Shown: piece after piece, positions 14,858 through 17,473 of the stretch
Layout: each line of letters begins with the position of its first letter
Position numbering within the stretch: the first letter of the stretch is position 1
Program-made: the position numbers and the translations under genes
Assembly: GCA_013416795.1 (NCBI GenBank)
Contig: RQSC01000918.1
Span: 1 to 17,473, forward strand
DNA: 17,473 nt
Source: Prasinococcaceae sp. CCMP 1430
Lineage: Eukaryota; Prasinodermophyta; Palmophyllophyceae; Prasinococcales; Prasinococcaceae
Reading direction: 5' to 3'
The notes under the pieces: generated by a model
The model's input: only the letters and a program-made list of their open reading frames with translations
What the model was told of the DNA's origin: nothing
Databases searched by the model: none

Positions 14858-17145
14858 TCACAGCGCGAGGGGCGCGCGGGCGACGGCGGCGATGACAGCA
14901 TCTGCCGTCATGACGGACGGCGGCGTTGGGGGGGGATCGCCCGCTGCGGCGGGCTCGACCGCCTGCAGCGCGCCCGCCAGTGCGGCGCCTGCGTCCGCGT
15001 CGAAGGCGTCGAGGAGGTGCAGCACACCTGCGTTGCGGATGACACCCCCGTCGGCGTCCACTTCGACATCGCCTCTTGATACTGCGTCTCGAAGCGCACG
15101 CGCGCAGCGCTTGCCGGTGCCGTCGGTGCCGTCGTTGGCGCTGCGTGCGGAGCCCCGCAGCGCCTCACAGAGGGACGTTAGGAAGCGCCCCTTATCAGTG
15201 GCCAGGCAGCCCTCGTCGTAGAACGCGAACGTGGCCACAAGCTTCGCGAGGGGTCAGTGGTACAGCTGCAGGTGCAAAAGAAGTTCGCGTGCGCGTGGCC
15301 ACTGCGAGGCGGTGGCATGCTCGACGCATGGGCGCGCGCGCGCGTGCGCACGCGGGCTTCAGTTGGCGCACCTTGCATACGAGGGCGCATGTCCGTCCGA
15401 GAGCTGGAGTGGCCAGCCGCCCCGCGTCCAGGGCGAGGAGAGTGCTAATGACACAGCCCGCGGCGGGCACCATCGCGTCACTGCGCGCTTGGATGTCCTC
15501 GCCGATCGCCACCATGCAGCGCAGGGCGCTGTCGAGCGCAAGGCTCCCCCACGCGAGCGACTCGAGGGACGTGCGCCAGCAGGCGGCGACGCCCGCGCAA
15601 AGCGCGCCCTGCGGCGCAGAGATCGTCAGGACGCGCGCGCATGCGCGCGCGCGTACACGGACGGGGACGCCCGCGACGGCGGCGACGTGTGCTACAGCGC
15701 GCGCGTGCATGGCGGCAACGCACCAGGCTCTCTTGAGCAGCCTTGGCATCCAACAACCTAAGCTGGTCGAGGAACTCCAGCGGCACTTCGGCAGCGATGA
15801 GCTCAGCTGCTGCGTCCATGGCGGCGGCCGCGAGCGTCGCACACGCCACTTCGAACACACCGCCGACGAAGCGCCTCCCGGAGCCACCGCCGGTGCCCGC
15901 CATAACGCCCTCCACGCGGTTCAGTGCGGCGGCGATGTCGGCGCGAAGGGCGTTGTGGCAGGCGGCAGCGGCGGCGGCGACGTCGCAGTCGCTGCGAGCG
16001 GCGTCGGAGGTGGCGCCGCCGCCGCCAGCGCCCACCATTTCGCCCGTCGCGCCATTTAGCATGGCGGCGACGGTGGCGTGCGCATCGAGCGTCACTGCGG
16101 CGCTGCGGTGGCCACGCAGCACCCCCGCTGCCCTCGTGTCTACTGCAGGCATGCCGTGCCCCTCCAGCGCGGCGATGCACATCACGCACGCCAGCACTTT
16201 GGCGGGCATGGCGACGCGCTCGGCCGCACACGCGCGTGCGCGCACGCCCGGGGAGCTCATAAGACCACCGATCACGGCCACTGCGCGCCCCAGCTCAGAG
16301 ATCGAGGCGGCGAGCACAGTCGCCTCGGTGCTCAGCGCGCGCACCCCCTCGCCGGGCGCGCCCTCGCCCCCGCCCGAGGCGCGTCGCGCAGCATCGTGCT
16401 CAGCACGCAGCGCCCGCATGCGCGGAGCTGCCGCGGCAGCGACGCCGCGCGTTCCGTCGAGCAGCGCCTCGAGCAGCGCGTCAAAATCGGGGTGCTGCAC
16501 CAGAGCGTCGCCCACCGCGGCCCACTGTGGCACGCCTGCGTCTGCCGGCGCGCACAGCGCAGCAGGGAGCGCCCAAGCGGCGTTGGCAAGCGCTGTTGCT
16601 CTGAGCGCTATGCCACCGTACGCGCGGGGCTCGTCGAGGCGCGTGCCCCATGCATCGGCGACGACAGCGGCGGGCTGGGGCGCGAGCGCAGGGCCATTGA
16701 GCGCCTCTCCCGGCGGCTCACCCGCAGCGAGAGCGACGGCGATGGCGGCATCGACCGCAGGCACCGCAGGCGGCCGCATGCCCGCGGGCGCTCCCGCGGC
16801 GGGCTCGTCGAGCGCGCACAGCGCGCGCTGCAGGTCGAGCGCCTGCGCGAGGTAGCCATGCCAGCGCCGCGCATCGCGCGCGAGACACACGCGCACGATG
16901 TGGCGCGGCAGAGCGCGCGCAAGCTGCACCAAGTCCACGACGTGCTCGTACCCCGCCGTGTGCACGCGCCCCGTGCTGTCGAGAGCGCTCCGCAGCTGCA
17001 TGGCGTCGAAGAGGTGCAGCTGGTGCACCGCCGAGTAGACGTCGAGCGATGCGGCAGCGCCGGAACCCAGCGCAGCCTCGGCCGCGCCAGGCCGCGCGGG
17101 GGTGTGACTGTCGCGGCCCTTGGTTGAGCCGCTGCCCGACCCCAT
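14858..17145 (-). CDS. Unrecognised Ala-rich helical protein, three exons
   Basis: The modelled exons, in transcript order, are 17145-15724, 15608-15372 and 15241-14858, giving 680 residues. I do not recognise the family. After a Gly/Ser-rich start (MGSGSGSTKGRD) the protein is almost wholly predicted helical and Ala-rich: LDVYSAVHQLHLFDAMQLRSAL, YEHVVDLVQLARALPRHIV, and repeated amphipathic stretches that could be ARM/HEAT-like, with Gly-rich linkers. Cysteine recurs in hydrophobic helices (LACVMCIAALEG, ALRCMVAIGEDI). No signal peptide, membrane segment or catalytic motif is evident. Exons 2 and 3 (CWRTSLESLAWGSLALDSAL; LVATFAFYDEGCLATDKGRF) look well conserved in character and join in phase 0. 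A soluble scaffold or adaptor is a guess only. The splice model is good; function is unknown. Confidence 0.7.
15242..15371 (-). other. Intron 2 of the unrecognised minus-strand gene
   Basis: On the minus strand the donor is GTGCGC at 15371 (phase 0), with CTGAC at 15257-15253 and acceptor AAG ending at 15242. It joins ...RTCALVCK to LVATFAFYDEG. It also carries an alternating CG tract near 15330-15355. Confidence 0.78.
15609..15723 (-). other. Intron 1 of the unrecognised minus-strand gene
   Basis: On the minus strand the donor is GTGCGT at 15723 (phase 0), with CTGAC at 15629-15625 and acceptor CAG ending at 15609. It joins ...AKAAQESL to GALCAGVAAC. It contains a long alternating purine-pyrimidine CG/CA tract. 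Confidence 0.82.
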
Positions 17146-17473
17146 CGCGCGCGGCGCGCCGCGCGCCGCGCGCGCGCCGAAACCGCACAGCGTTTTTTCA
17201 CGCGCGGGGAGGGGCGGGGGGGGGCGGAACGCCGCCGCGCGCGTTGGAACCCCAGATGGAATCCAATGATCCTCCGCCGCGTGTGGAACCCACAGCGCAC
17301 GTATTGAGATACGTTTGACGTGCGTTTCGCGAGTGGATTCCGTGTCGGTCGGAGCGCGGGAGCGGCGCGACTCTCCCCCGGGGCGGGGGGGGTTGCGGGC
17401 GCGTTTCGAGGGGCGGCGGTTTCGCGGTTCGGAGTTTCGGCGCGCGCGGCCGCGCCGCCCGAGGCCCGCGCCG
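17146..17473. promoter_or_regulatory. 5' flank of the minus-strand gene
   Basis: The first 60 bases contain nested GCGC-rich inverted repeats. G-runs at 17207-17227 could form a G-quadruplex on the plus strand. Positions 17270-17345 are less GC-rich and contain a hairpin-like ACGTAT-TGAG-ATACGT (17299-17314) followed by TTTGACGTG (17314-17322). No coding region is convincing, and the far end is GC-rich without clear features. Confidence 0.4.

Noticed and set aside
1-17473. Bacterial features (operons, CRISPR, IS elements, toxin-antitoxin, prophage) and tRNA/rRNA genes
   Set aside because: No arrays of spaced repeats, terminal inverted repeats with transposase, ribosome-binding sites or RNA-gene signatures were seen. 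Gene content and introns are eukaryotic.

Overview
The window looks like nuclear DNA from a GC-rich single-celled eukaryote, most likely a microalga. The evidence is GC-rich coding DNA interrupted by short spliceosomal introns of about 100-140 bp, with a CTGAC branch-point word in all six I could resolve. The protein families are also eukaryotic in type: DUF3754/TMEM143, class II CPD photolyase, OSCA/TMEM63 channel, a Vma12-like V-ATPase assembly factor, and a secreted repeat protein with a Pro/Ser/Thr stalk. I see no ribosome-binding sites, operons, CRISPR arrays, IS elements, tRNAs or rRNAs. I cannot fix the lineage from sequence alone; haptophyte, pelagophyte/stramenopile or prasinophyte-like genomes are all possible.

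Layout. 1-485: 5' flank. 486-2639 (+): DUF3754/TMEM143-like membrane protein with a repetitive Pro/Ala-rich N-terminus, one intron (2201-2303) and an apparent 2-nt frameshift near 2100. 2640-3011: spacer that may contain a 5' exon of the next gene. 3012/3204-4547 (+): class II CPD photolyase whose N-terminus is not in a simple ATG-started frame. 4548-4638: short convergent spacer with a 16-bp perfect palindrome. 4639-9303 (-): intronless 1554-residue secreted receptor-L-domain-like repeat protein, with a 322-bp exact internal duplication and a proline-rich repeat tail. 9304-9956: divergent promoter region. 9957-13397 (+): intronless OSCA/TMEM63-type channel with an unusually long cytosolic insertion and a cysteine cluster. 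13528-14674 (+): four-exon Vma12/TMEM199-like gene. 14675-14857: convergent spacer with a (CTAG)3 palindrome. 14858-17145 (-): three-exon, Ala-rich helical protein of 680 residues that I do not recognise. 17146-17473: its 5' flank, with G-runs.

The genes do not form an obvious pathway. Several concern membranes or the cell surface (DUF3754, L-domain protein, OSCA, Vma12-like), but adjacency means little in a eukaryote. I did not find a new multi-gene system. The most rewarding items are the uniform intron grammar, the partly homogenised duplication in the surface protein, the frameshift in the DUF3754 gene, the departure from a class II photolyase signature, the odd OSCA insertion, and short words shared between upstream regions.
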